DNA from: GCA-2699445 sp032127075
GTDB taxonomy: Bacteria > Actinomycetota > Actinomycetes > S36-B12 > GCA-2699445
DNA length: 9,791 nucleotides
Reading direction: 5' to 3'
Assembly (NCBI GenBank): GCA_032127075.1
Contig: JAQAZZ010000210.1
Span: 1-9,791, forward strand
Under the pieces are notes generated by a model, which made no database searches, was not told the DNA's origin, and was given only the letters and a program-made list of their open reading frames with translations. The stretch's first letter is position 1; every line of letters begins with the position of its first letter. Both the position numbers and the translations under genes were made by a program. Shown in pieces: positions 1 through 5,706 of the stretch.

Positions 1-1
1 C

Positions 2-313
2 CTGCCGCACGCTGCTGCCGTCACCGGGCGGCAGTTCCTCGACCTGGTCCACCACGCCCTGACGCAGCCGCCGAAGACCGGCCTGATCTCCACTGCGATG
101 CTCCGGCTGGCGGCGCCGTGCCACCGCATCTCCAAAGAGACCTTGGCGATCCGCTATCAGTGGACGGAACCCTTTGTCGTCGACGACAGTGCCTTCCGCT
201 CGGAGTTCGGGCCGTTCTCGGTCACCCCTCTGGATGAGGCGGTCCGCACCACGGTGGCGTCCTATGTGTCGCACGGGTACGACGCGTCGCACGGATCGCA
301 CTCTGCACCCTGA
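2..313 (+). CDS. NAD-dependent epimerase/dehydratase-like protein, C-terminal fragment
   Basis: The reading frame is open from the left edge, so the N-terminus with its NAD-binding Rossmann fold lies outside the window; about 103 residues remain. The segment looks like the C-terminal part of the extended short-chain dehydrogenase (NAD-dependent epimerase) family: a VTGRQFLDLV helix of the type in which these proteins handle the substrate-binding lobe, then WTEPFVVDDSAFRSEFGP and TPLDEAVRTTVASY, the usual end of such proteins (Trp, then 'F-x-x-D-x-x-x-F-x-x-x-F-G', then 'TPL-x-E-A-x-x-x-T-V'). The substrate cannot be told from this end. The stop TGA is at 311-313. A methyltransferase gene follows 60 bp downstream in the same direction and may be co-transcribed. 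The family is likely; the function is open. Confidence 0.7.
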   Translation: MPHAAAVTGRQFLDLVHHALTQPPKTGLISTAMLRLAAPCHRISKETLAIRYQWTEPFVVDDSAFRSEFGPFSVTPLDEAVRTTVASYVSHGYDASHGSHSAP

Positions 314-373
314 TGGCCTGGTGTTCATCGCGACTGCAGCTGGTGCTGGCGCGGCAGGCGCTAGCCTGACGCG

Positions 374-1183
374 GTGTCGAATTCGCGGAGTGAGATTGTC
401 GTCGACGGGGTGAAGTTCACATGCGTGGGGGCAAGGACGGACACGCCGCCCCCCGGCGAGTTCTACCTCCGCAAGACTCGCTGGATGGCCGACCGGTATC
501 GGCAGTTGGCCGCTGAGTTCCCCGGCGCGCGGATCATGGAGCTGGGGATCGACCAAGGGGCATCGACGGCATACCTGGGCCTGAGCATGGCGGGCGCCCG
601 AATCGCTGCGGTTGACATTTCGGCTCAGCCTGCGGCGGCCCTCGTCGAGTTCCTCGCCAGGCGTGGATTGGACGAGCGCGTCATACCGTATTGGGGAGTG
701 GACCAATCCGACAGCGCCAGCCTGCGGGCCATCGTCGAATCCGTTTTCACGGGCCACCAGCTGGACATGGTCATCGACGATGCTTCCCACGAGTTTCAGG
801 CGACCACCGCATCGTTGGAGGCGCTTCTGCCGCTGGTCCGGCCGGGCGGCGTGTACGTGATCGAGGACTGGGACTGGGAGACTCAGCTGGCCACGGGCTT
901 GGAGCGGGCCGTGGCGGCGGACCCGCGGGGCGAGTTGGCGGCACGCCTCGCGGCAGCGGCGCCGGCCGCTGGGCGACGCGGCGATCCGCTCTCCCGCCTT
1001 GTCCTGGAGTTGTCCCTGCTAGCGGCACGGCGCCCAGACATCGTCAGTGAATTGACTCTGCGGCGAGGATGGGCCGAGTTTCGGCGCGGGGAAGCGGCAC
1101 TTGGCCCGGGTTTCCGGTTGGCTGAAGCCTTGGGCGACTCCTGGCGGGGCGTCTTGAGCGATCGAGCGTTGCAGCGAACATAG
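374..1183 (+). CDS. Class I SAM-dependent methyltransferase (Methyltransf_24-like)
   Basis: A 269-residue protein predicted to transfer a methyl group from S-adenosylmethionine to an unidentified acceptor in the cytoplasm. What is seen: motif I IMELGIDQGAST (residues 54-65, the glycine-rich SAM loop); an acidic residue at the end of strand 2 (AVDIS, D81); DMVIDDASHE (131-140), the Asp-Asp...His motif typical of Methyltransf_24 proteins; and RPGGVYVIEDWDW (156-168), the strand after motif III. Residues 175-245 are rich in Ala and Arg, resemble nothing I recognise, and may be a helical cap. The start is GTG at 374, and no clear Shine-Dalgarno sequence precedes it; the in-frame GTG at 410 (residue 13) is an alternative that would not remove the fold. 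Methyltransferases with this DDASH motif often sit in polysaccharide or natural-product clusters, but nothing here fixes the substrate. The fold is well supported; the acceptor is unknown. Confidence 0.85.
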   Translation: MSNSRSEIVVDGVKFTCVGARTDTPPPGEFYLRKTRWMADRYRQLAAEFPGARIMELGIDQGASTAYLGLSMAGARIAAVDISAQPAAALVEFLARRGLDERVIPYWGVDQSDSASLRAIVESVFTGHQLDMVIDDASHEFQATTASLEALLPLVRPGGVYVIEDWDWETQLATGLERAVAADPRGELAARLAAAAPAAGRRGDPLSRLVLELSLLAARRPDIVSELTLRRGWAEFRRGEAALGPGFRLAEALGDSWRGVLSDRALQRT

Positions 1184-1607
1184 CCGGATGACCGATCCCT
1201 ATCGAGTGGCGTCCGGCCCTCAGGTTCCGTCAAACCCGGTCGTATCGGCGCGGCCGCGACCCGGCGGGGCGAGTGCGACGGTCGGGCGCTCGGAGTTTGT
1301 GGCCCCGAGGCCAGTCTTTGCGGGGCGTGTGGCTTCCCGGCCACATATGGCCGCGGCGACACAGCACCTCGTAGCAGCGGCCGCCACCGCCCAAACGCCA
1401 CGGGAGGCGCTCAGACCGTCGGCTGCTCCGGGTAGGTGCGCCACACCCAGCAGCTTCGGCCGCACCAAACGTGCCTGGCACCACTGAATCGCACGCGATG
1501 GCCCGCTTTGCGTGGCCCACCTCACAGATACAGCCGATTAGCGCGCCCGCCGAGGGGCACCCCTACCGGACAAGCAACGCAGGCACGGGGAGCGAGGAGA
1601 GAGCACG
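1184..1607 (+). other. Intergenic stretch without a credible gene
   Basis: These 424 bp separate the methyltransferase from the M23 peptidase gene. The frames open here (for example 1188-1487 on plus and 1220-1525 on minus) give Arg/Ala/Pro-rich peptides with no domain character and no ribosome site, so I do not call them. One compact hairpin is visible at 1338-1353 (CGGCCA, loop CATA, TGGCCG), without a following T-run. The promoter and 5' leader of the M23 gene should lie here, but I see no convincing -35/-10 pair. I see no tRNA and no complete riboswitch. Confidence 0.5.
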
Positions 1608-2201
1608 ATGAGCACGATCACCGTTCGCAGGAAGATGACCACTGTGGTCACCGCCGTTGTCGCGTCCGCAGCAGTCGGCGTCGGCGGAACCGCGCTGGGC
1701 GTCGAACTGGCACCCGCCAAGAGCCAGAAGAAGCAGGTTGCCGAGGCGGCGCAGCTGCCCAAGGGCAAGACGATGCCGGTGCACAAATTCCGGGTCAGCG
1801 CTGCCTGGGGGAACTCCTCGGGCCCGCACGCGGGACGCAGCCACGCCGGAGTTGACTTCGCCGCAGCCACCAACGAGCCCGTGTACGCGGCCACGGCCGG
1901 GAAGGTCGTCCAGGTCGGGTACCACGGCGGCTACGGCAAGATGGTGAAGGTCCGCGACAAGTACGGCAAGTCCGCGCTCTACGCGCACCTGAACAAGTAC
2001 GGCGTGAAGCGCGGCCAGAAGGTGCAGGTGGGCCAGCGGATCGGCGCCGTGGGCAACACCGGCAACTCCACCGGCCCGCACCTGCACTTCGAGGTCCGCA
2101 CCAAGAGGGACCGCGTCGCCAACCCCTACAAGTACCTGAAGGCCAACAACTCCGAGCTGGTCAAGATCGGTACGAAGATCCAGCGCAAGAGCGGCAAGTA
2201 G
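1608..2201 (+). CDS. Secreted M23 family zinc metallopeptidase (peptidoglycan endopeptidase)
   Basis: A 197-residue protein, probably a cell-wall hydrolase that cuts peptide cross-links of peptidoglycan outside the membrane. The N-terminus has a basic start (TVRRKM) and a hydrophobic stretch at about residues 11-30, read as a Sec signal peptide or membrane anchor. The lysostaphin-type M23 domain fills residues about 60-175 and keeps all key residues: HAGVD (H79 and D83, zinc ligands), YAHL (H127, catalytic His) and HLHF (H158 and H160, the latter a zinc ligand). There is no LysM, SH3 or coiled-coil module, so this is a minimal enzyme. The mature protein is very Lys-rich, as suits binding to an anionic wall. 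The ATG at 1608 is preceded by GAGGAG at 1594-1599, 8 nt away. The gene appears monocistronic: it has long flanking gaps and a terminator behind it. The family assignment is secure; the exact bond cleaved is inferred. Confidence 0.93.
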   Translation: MSTITVRRKMTTVVTAVVASAAVGVGGTALGVELAPAKSQKKQVAEAAQLPKGKTMPVHKFRVSAAWGNSSGPHAGRSHAGVDFAAATNEPVYAATAGKVVQVGYHGGYGKMVKVRDKYGKSALYAHLNKYGVKRGQKVQVGQRIGAVGNTGNSTGPHLHFEVRTKRDRVANPYKYLKANNSELVKIGTKIQRKSGK

Positions 2202-2206
2202 CGGTA

Positions 2207-2226
2207 GCGCCCGGGATGCCGGGCGC
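2207..2226 (+). other. GC-rich hairpin just after the M23 stop codon
   Basis: A perfect 8-bp stem, GCGCCCGG with CCGGGCGC around the loop GATG, starts 5 nt after the stop codon. It lacks a T-run. Together with the terminator 26 nt further on it forms a tandem 3' structure that may protect the mRNA end or act as a first termination site. Confidence 0.55.
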
Positions 2227-2252
2227 AACCCTTCGCCGCTGGATGCGAGAAA

Positions 2253-2294
2253 GCCCCCGGTCCCACCGCAACGATGGGACGGGGGCCTTCTTCG
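2253..2294 (+). terminator. Intrinsic transcription terminator of the M23 gene
   Basis: The left arm 2253-2265 (GCCCCCGGTCCCA) pairs with the right arm 2275-2286 (TGGGACGGGGGC): 12 base pairs with one bulged G, around a 9-nt loop CCGCAACGA. It is followed by the pyrimidine-rich tract CTTCTTCG. A GC-rich stem with a short, imperfect T-tract is the usual form in high-GC actinobacteria. It lies about 50 nt beyond the M23 stop codon. Confidence 0.82.
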
Positions 2295-2311
2295 CCCGGC
2301 GCAGGCCCGGC

Positions 2312-2368
2312 CAGATCGGAACGGTCCCACCAGATCAGAACGGTCCCACCGGATCGGAGCGGTCGGCT
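2312..2368 (+). repeat. Three tandem 19-bp direct repeats
   Basis: Unit 1 (2312-2330) is CAGATCGGAACGGTCCCAC. Unit 2 (2331-2349) differs at one base. Unit 3 (2350-2368, beginning CGGATCGGAGCGGTC) is degenerate towards its end. They lie between the M23 terminator and the DUF429 gene. The sub-sequence GGTCCCACC ends units 1 and 2 (2323-2331 and 2342-2350) and also occurs in the left arm of the preceding terminator (2259-2267). The repeat may have arisen by local duplication, or may be a set of protein-binding sites upstream of DUF429. Confidence 0.75.
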
Positions 2369-2450
2369 GATACGGGCGAATGCCCGCACCCGGTCGACCA
2401 CCTCACCGGATCCGCAACCGTCGCCATCGTTCGTGCTGCACGATCGGAGG

Positions 2451-3206
2451 GTGACGCCCCAACGACTCGGGTGCTACCTGGGCCTCGACCTCGGGTGGAC
2501 CACGGGAGCAACCGGCTTGGCGCTGGTGGACGGCTGCGGCCGGGTTGTCGCCTCCGGCCGCGCCGGGAGCGACGAAGAGATCGTGGCGTGGATAGCCGCC
2601 CATTCGACCGATGTGGCGGTAGCAGCATTCGACGCGCCCCTGGTCGTACCCAACGAGACCGGGCAACGGGTGGCCGAGCGGGAGATCGGGCAACATTTCG
2701 GCCGCTTCGGGGCGTCCGCCCACGCCTGCAACCGGGGCAGGTTCGGCGGCGGCCCGCCGCGCGCCTGGCGGCTCTCCCAGCAGCTGGGCTGGGCAACCGA
2801 CCCCCGCGTGGCTCCGGGTCACGGCGCTCCGGTAGCGATCGAGGTCTATCCACATCCGGCACTGATAGCCCTGTGTGGGCTCGGTTACCGGCTGGACTAC
2901 AAGAAAGGAAGCCAGGAGCGGCGGCTGCCCGGTTTCCGGGCTCTCTTGAGGTGCCTGGAGTCGATCCCTGAACTGAGGCTGGACTCCTATCCGAGGTGGG
3001 CGGAACTGCGCACCCAGGTCTCCACGGCGCATCGGGGTGTGCTGAACCGCGTAGAGGACGAGGTCGATGCCATCGTCTGCGCGCACCTGGCCTGGCTGTG
3101 GCACCGCCGCCCCGATGCGCTACGAGTCTATGGCGACCACGCGGAGGGATATATCGTCGCCCCGCCCCCGCCGGCCCACCCCGCGGTCCGACCGGGCCAC
3201 CAGTAG
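2451..3206 (+). CDS. DUF429 family protein (predicted RNase H-like fold)
   Basis: A 251-residue protein from the GTG at 2451. It matches the DUF429 family, predicted to have an RNase H-like nuclease fold; its biological role is not established. Seen: GLDLGWTTGATGLAL (residues 11-25, first strands with D13), VAAFDAPLVVPN (57-68, second acidic residue D61), the conserved GQR...ERE..G..FGR...AHACNR region (71-95), IEVYPHPA (130-137, E131), and the C-terminal NRVEDEVDAIVCAHLAWLW (199-217, acidic D203/D206), ending with the family's EGYIVAP (232-238). These Asp/Glu positions could form a metal site of RNase H type. The start is uncertain: GGAGG at 2446-2450 directly abuts the GTG, too close for normal use; the frame stays open upstream, with another GTG at 2433 and an ATG at 2274 inside the terminator. 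A leaderless start is possible. No neighbour hints at a function. Confidence 0.85.
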   Translation: MTPQRLGCYLGLDLGWTTGATGLALVDGCGRVVASGRAGSDEEIVAWIAAHSTDVAVAAFDAPLVVPNETGQRVAEREIGQHFGRFGASAHACNRGRFGGGPPRAWRLSQQLGWATDPRVAPGHGAPVAIEVYPHPALIALCGLGYRLDYKKGSQERRLPGFRALLRCLESIPELRLDSYPRWAELRTQVSTAHRGVLNRVEDEVDAIVCAHLAWLWHRRPDALRVYGDHAEGYIVAPPPPAHPAVRPGHQ

Positions 3207-3578
3207 CCGACCGTGCCCGACGTGCGCAGCAGCACCAACGCGAAGGCCAGCGCGAGCGCCAGTGGGGCGGCGATGACCGCTGCAGCCAGCGTCTCCCGCA
3301 GTGCGCCGCAAGCGCTCCGAGCGGGCGCTGACGTCGGTGGTGGCTACCTGCTACCTGCTGGGGGTACACAACGACCACCGAGGAGGCACCCAGCCCCGCA
3401 CTCCAAGCCCTCACAGCCTGACCCCCAGCAACGAAGGATCACCCGACATACACCGCTGGGGACGTGACGCCCTATCGCCGCCGAGTCTGGCGTCCGGCGG
3501 CCGAGTCCTACGAGTCCACGTGGCGGGCAGGTGCGGATTCACGGGGCCTATTGCAGGCTCCGGGTGGTGAGATATGCG
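3207..3578 (+). other. Intergenic stretch without a credible gene
   Basis: Between the DUF429 stop and the operator-like palindrome I find no coding region with domain character or a ribosome site on either strand. A minus-strand frame (3343-3128) reads through a hydrophobic stretch (ETLAAAVIAAPLALALAF and onward), but it has no usable start codon and is cut off by stops; it might be a remnant of a membrane protein or chance. Small features are a TACCTGC repeat near 3345-3359 and three CGAGTC copies at about 3482-3516. No terminator for DUF429 is evident. Confidence 0.45.
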
Positions 3579-3599
3579 TCACATTAGGCGCTATTGTGA
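3579..3599 (+). promoter_or_regulatory. 21-bp inverted repeat, probable operator of the sugar transporter operon
   Basis: The left arm TCACATTAG (3579-3587) and right arm CTATTGTGA (3591-3599) are inverted repeats around GCG, with one mismatch in nine. The site lies 74 nt before the start of the binding-protein gene. The right arm contains TATTGT (3592-3597), which fits a -10 element; no good -35 is visible at the expected distance. A palindrome covering the likely promoter suggests a dimeric repressor that responds to the imported sugar (LacI, ROK or GntR type are all possible). No regulator gene lies in the window. The symmetry is seen; the promoter overlap and repressor role are inferred. 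Confidence 0.62.
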
Positions 3600-3673
3600 A
3601 AATTGGCTGGGGATTTCCCGGCCCCCCGAGTGTCGGCCGTGAGGACGACCTCCCAGCAAAGGAAGCGTGAACA

Positions 3674-4762
3674 ATGCGAGTACGAAGTATCGGAGTGCTC
3701 ATCGGTGTTGCAGCGGCATCACTGGTGCTTGCCTCCTGTTCCAGTTCGGATGACGAGGGTACGACGACAGACGGCGGCGATGCCGGCACGGTGGGTGTGA
3801 TCCTGCCTGACAGCGCGACTTCCGACCGCTGGGAGACCGCCGACCGGCCACTGTTGGAAGACGCCTTCCAGAGCGCGGGTGTCGAGGTGGACATCCAGAA
3901 CGCCGGAGGCGACAAGTCCAAGTTCGCAACCTTGTGCGATCAGATGATCAACGGCGGCGTGTCCGTTCTGCTCATCGTCAACCTCGATAGCAAGTCCGGG
4001 GCCGCGTGCACCGACAAGGCTGCCGCGCAAGGCATCCAGACCATCGACTACGACCGACTGACGCTCGGTGGCAACTCGTCCTACTACGTGTCGTTCGACA
4101 ACGTTGCCGTCGGCACGAAGATCGGCGAGGGCTTGGTGCAGTGCATGCAGGACAACGGCAACAATGATGGCCCAGTCGCGCTGCTGAACGGCTCGCCCGA
4201 CGACAACAACGCCACCCTGTTCAAGGAAGGCTACGAGCAGGCTGTCACCGATGCGGGCTACACGGTAGCCGACGATCAGGCGGTCCCCGATTGGAACAAC
4301 ACCGAGGCCGGCAAGATCTTCGAGCAGATGTACACGAAGGCCGACGGTGACTTCAACGGTGTTGCGGCCGCCAACGACGGCCTTGGTGGAGCGGCGATTG
4401 CCGTACTGGACAAGAACGGTGTTGCGGGCCAGATCCCGGTGACCGGTCAAGACGCCACCGACGAGGGGCTGCAGCGCGTACTCCTCGGCACCCAGTGCAT
4501 GACCGTCTACAAGGCGATCGCGAGGGAAGCGGAGGCTGCCGCCGATCTGGCGTCGCAGTTGGCCAAGGGCGAGACCCCGGAGGTATCCGGTTCGGTGACA
4601 GACACCGAGACGGGTGAGGATGTTCCCTCCGAACTGCTCGAGCCGCAGGCGATCTTCGCGGAGAACGTGAAGGACGTTGTCGCCGATGGTTTCACCACGG
4701 CCGACAAGTTGTGCACGAACGCGGAGCTCAAGGCGGCCTGCGAAGAATACGGAGTGTCCTGA
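3674..4762 (+). CDS. xylF: Sugar ABC transporter substrate-binding lipoprotein, XylF-like
   Basis: A 362-residue extracytoplasmic receptor that captures a sugar, most likely D-xylose or a related monosaccharide, and delivers it to the permease. Residues 1-22 form a lipoprotein signal (hydrophobic 6-20, lipobox LASC with C22 as the acylated Cys), followed by a disordered Ser/Asp/Gly/Thr linker to about 38. The rest is a periplasmic-binding-protein type I fold with XylF hallmarks: DRW (51-53), YDRL (126-129), SFDN (140-143), GSPDDNNA (173-180), DW (206-207), AANDG (232-236), GQDA (258-261) and GTQCMTVYK (272-280). Six Cys besides C22 (88, 112, 157, 275, 347, 355) may form disulfides outside the cell. 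The ATG at 3674 has AAAGGAAG at 3658-3665, 8 nt upstream. It is first in the operon with the ATPase and permease genes. XylF-type is well supported; the exact sugar is inferred. Confidence 0.92.
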   Translation: MRVRSIGVLIGVAAASLVLASCSSSDDEGTTTDGGDAGTVGVILPDSATSDRWETADRPLLEDAFQSAGVEVDIQNAGGDKSKFATLCDQMINGGVSVLLIVNLDSKSGAACTDKAAAQGIQTIDYDRLTLGGNSSYYVSFDNVAVGTKIGEGLVQCMQDNGNNDGPVALLNGSPDDNNATLFKEGYEQAVTDAGYTVADDQAVPDWNNTEAGKIFEQMYTKADGDFNGVAAANDGLGGAAIAVLDKNGVAGQIPVTGQDATDEGLQRVLLGTQCMTVYKAIAREAEAAADLASQLAKGETPEVSGSVTDTETGEDVPSELLEPQAIFAENVKDVVADGFTTADKLCTNAELKAACEEYGVS

Positions 4763-4768
4763 TTTGAT

Positions 4769-4818
4769 CCTCGGCGGACGGGTCGCCTGCCGATTGGGCA
4801 GGCACCCGTCCGCGGAGG
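4769..4818 (+). other. Long intergenic hairpin between binding-protein and ATPase genes
   Basis: Positions 4769-4783 pair with 4804-4818 (14 of 15 positions, including CGGACGGGT with ACCCGTCCG); after one bulged C at 4784, GCCTGCC (4785-4791) pairs with GGCAGGC (4797-4803) around the loop GATTG. This gives about 21 pairs in all, starting 7 nt after the xylF-like stop. No T-run follows, so it is not a plain terminator. In sugar ABC operons such structures often stabilise the upstream message or cause partial termination, so that more binding protein than ATPase/permease is made; that role is inferred here. Confidence 0.8.
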
Positions 4819-4887
4819 GGCAGGTCCCCACGAGGGGTCCAGCCACAATCCGGGGGTTGGAATTCGTCTCACCCAGAGAGGTGTGTC

Positions 4888-5706
4888 ATGTCGGTAAGCA
4901 CTGAAGCAGCACCCGGTCCGGCGGCTGACGCCTCGGCCCCCTTGTTGTCACTGCGGGGAATCGAGAAGTCGTTCGGCGCGGTTCATGTGCTGCGTGGCGT
5001 CGATCTCGACGTCTATTCGGGCCAGGTCACGGCGCTGGTGGGGGACAACGGCGCCGGCAAGTCCACGTTGATCAAGGGCGTCGCGGGGATCTACACCTTC
5101 GACGGCGGGGAGTTCATCTTCGAGGGCAAGCCGGTCAGTGTCCATGAGCCCAAGGCGGCCAACGCCTTGGGAATCGAAGTGGTGTATCAGGATCTTGCGC
5201 TGTGCGACAACCTCGATGTGGTGCACAACATGTTCCTGGGGCGCGAGGAGAAGCGGGGCGTCACGCTCGACGAGGACGAGATGGAGAGCCGGGCCCGCGA
5301 CACGTTGAACGGTCTGAGTGTCCGGACGCTGAAATCCGTCCGCCAGAGCGTTTCGAGCCTCTCCGGCGGCCAGCGACAGACAGTCGCGATCGCCCGTGCG
5401 GTGCTGTGGAACTCCAAGCTTGTCATCCTCGACGAGCCGACCGCCGCGCTGGGTGTGGCACAGACCGCCCAGGTGCTGAGTCTGGTGCGCCGCCTGGCGG
5501 ATTCCGGCCTGGCGGTCATCCTGATCTCCCACAACATGGTGGACGTGCTGCAGGTTGCCGACAGCATCGCTGTGCTCTACCTCGGGCAGATGGCGGCCCA
5601 GGTACGGGCCGCGGACGTCAATCAGAATCAAGTCGTGGAGTTGATCACGTCCGGTAGTAGCGGGGATATGGGGCTGCAGCCCGAGCATGAGGGAGCTCAA
5701 TCATGA
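4888..5706 (+). CDS. xylG: Sugar ABC transporter ATP-binding protein, single-domain XylG-like
   Basis: A 272-residue cytoplasmic ATPase that powers import through the neighbouring permease. All ABC motifs are intact: Walker A GDNGAGKST (residues 52-60), Q-loop VYQD (99-102, Q101), signature LSGGQ (158-162), Walker B VILDEP (179-184, E183 as catalytic base) and the H-loop SH (H215). The sequence style (GDNGAGKSTLIK) is that of the RbsA/XylG carbohydrate-uptake subfamily, but the E. coli proteins carry two fused ATPase domains (about 500 residues), whereas this one has a single domain and must work as a homodimer, as in FrcA-type systems. Residues 1-18 are an Ala/Pro-rich extension before the domain. 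The ATG at 4888 follows GAGAGG (4876-4881) at 6 nt. The stop overlaps the permease start (ATGA at 5703-5706), indicating translational coupling. The function is secure; the substrate follows from its partners. Confidence 0.93.
   Translation: MSVSTEAAPGPAADASAPLLSLRGIEKSFGAVHVLRGVDLDVYSGQVTALVGDNGAGKSTLIKGVAGIYTFDGGEFIFEGKPVSVHEPKAANALGIEVVYQDLALCDNLDVVHNMFLGREEKRGVTLDEDEMESRARDTLNGLSVRTLKSVRQSVSSLSGGQRQTVAIARAVLWNSKLVILDEPTAALGVAQTAQVLSLVRRLADSGLAVILISHNMVDVLQVADSIAVLYLGQMAAQVRAADVNQNQVVELITSGSSGDMGLQPEHEGAQS

Noticed and set aside
1362..1380. A CACCTCGTAG stretch resembling part of the c-di-AMP (ydaO-type) riboswitch that often precedes actinobacterial cell-wall hydrolase genes
   Set aside because: The match is to one short element recalled from memory; the other conserved parts (such as the GGGGTGAATC-type segment) are missing, and the site is about 230 nt from the M23 start. 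A covariance-model search of 1184-1607 with the ydaO family would settle it.
1188..1487. 99-residue plus-strand frame after the methyltransferase
   Set aside because: It has no ribosome site and a low-complexity Ala/Arg/Pro composition, and matches no family I know; it is more likely a non-coding leader region.
3128..3343. Minus-strand frame with a hydrophobic, transmembrane-like stretch behind the DUF429 gene
   Set aside because: It has no start codon outside the hydrophobic stretch, no ribosome site, is stopped at both ends, and overlaps the DUF429 C-terminus. Ala/Leu-rich chance frames are common in high-GC antisense.
2335..3414. Long minus-strand open frames opposite DUF429 (359 and 233 residues)
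   Set aside because: They are Arg/Gly/Pro-rich without domain features and antisense to a conserved family; they are shadows of the GC-biased codon pattern.
3719..4846. Long minus-strand open frame (375 residues) opposite the xylF-like gene
   Set aside because: It lies antisense to a clearly recognisable binding protein, and its translation has no domain character.
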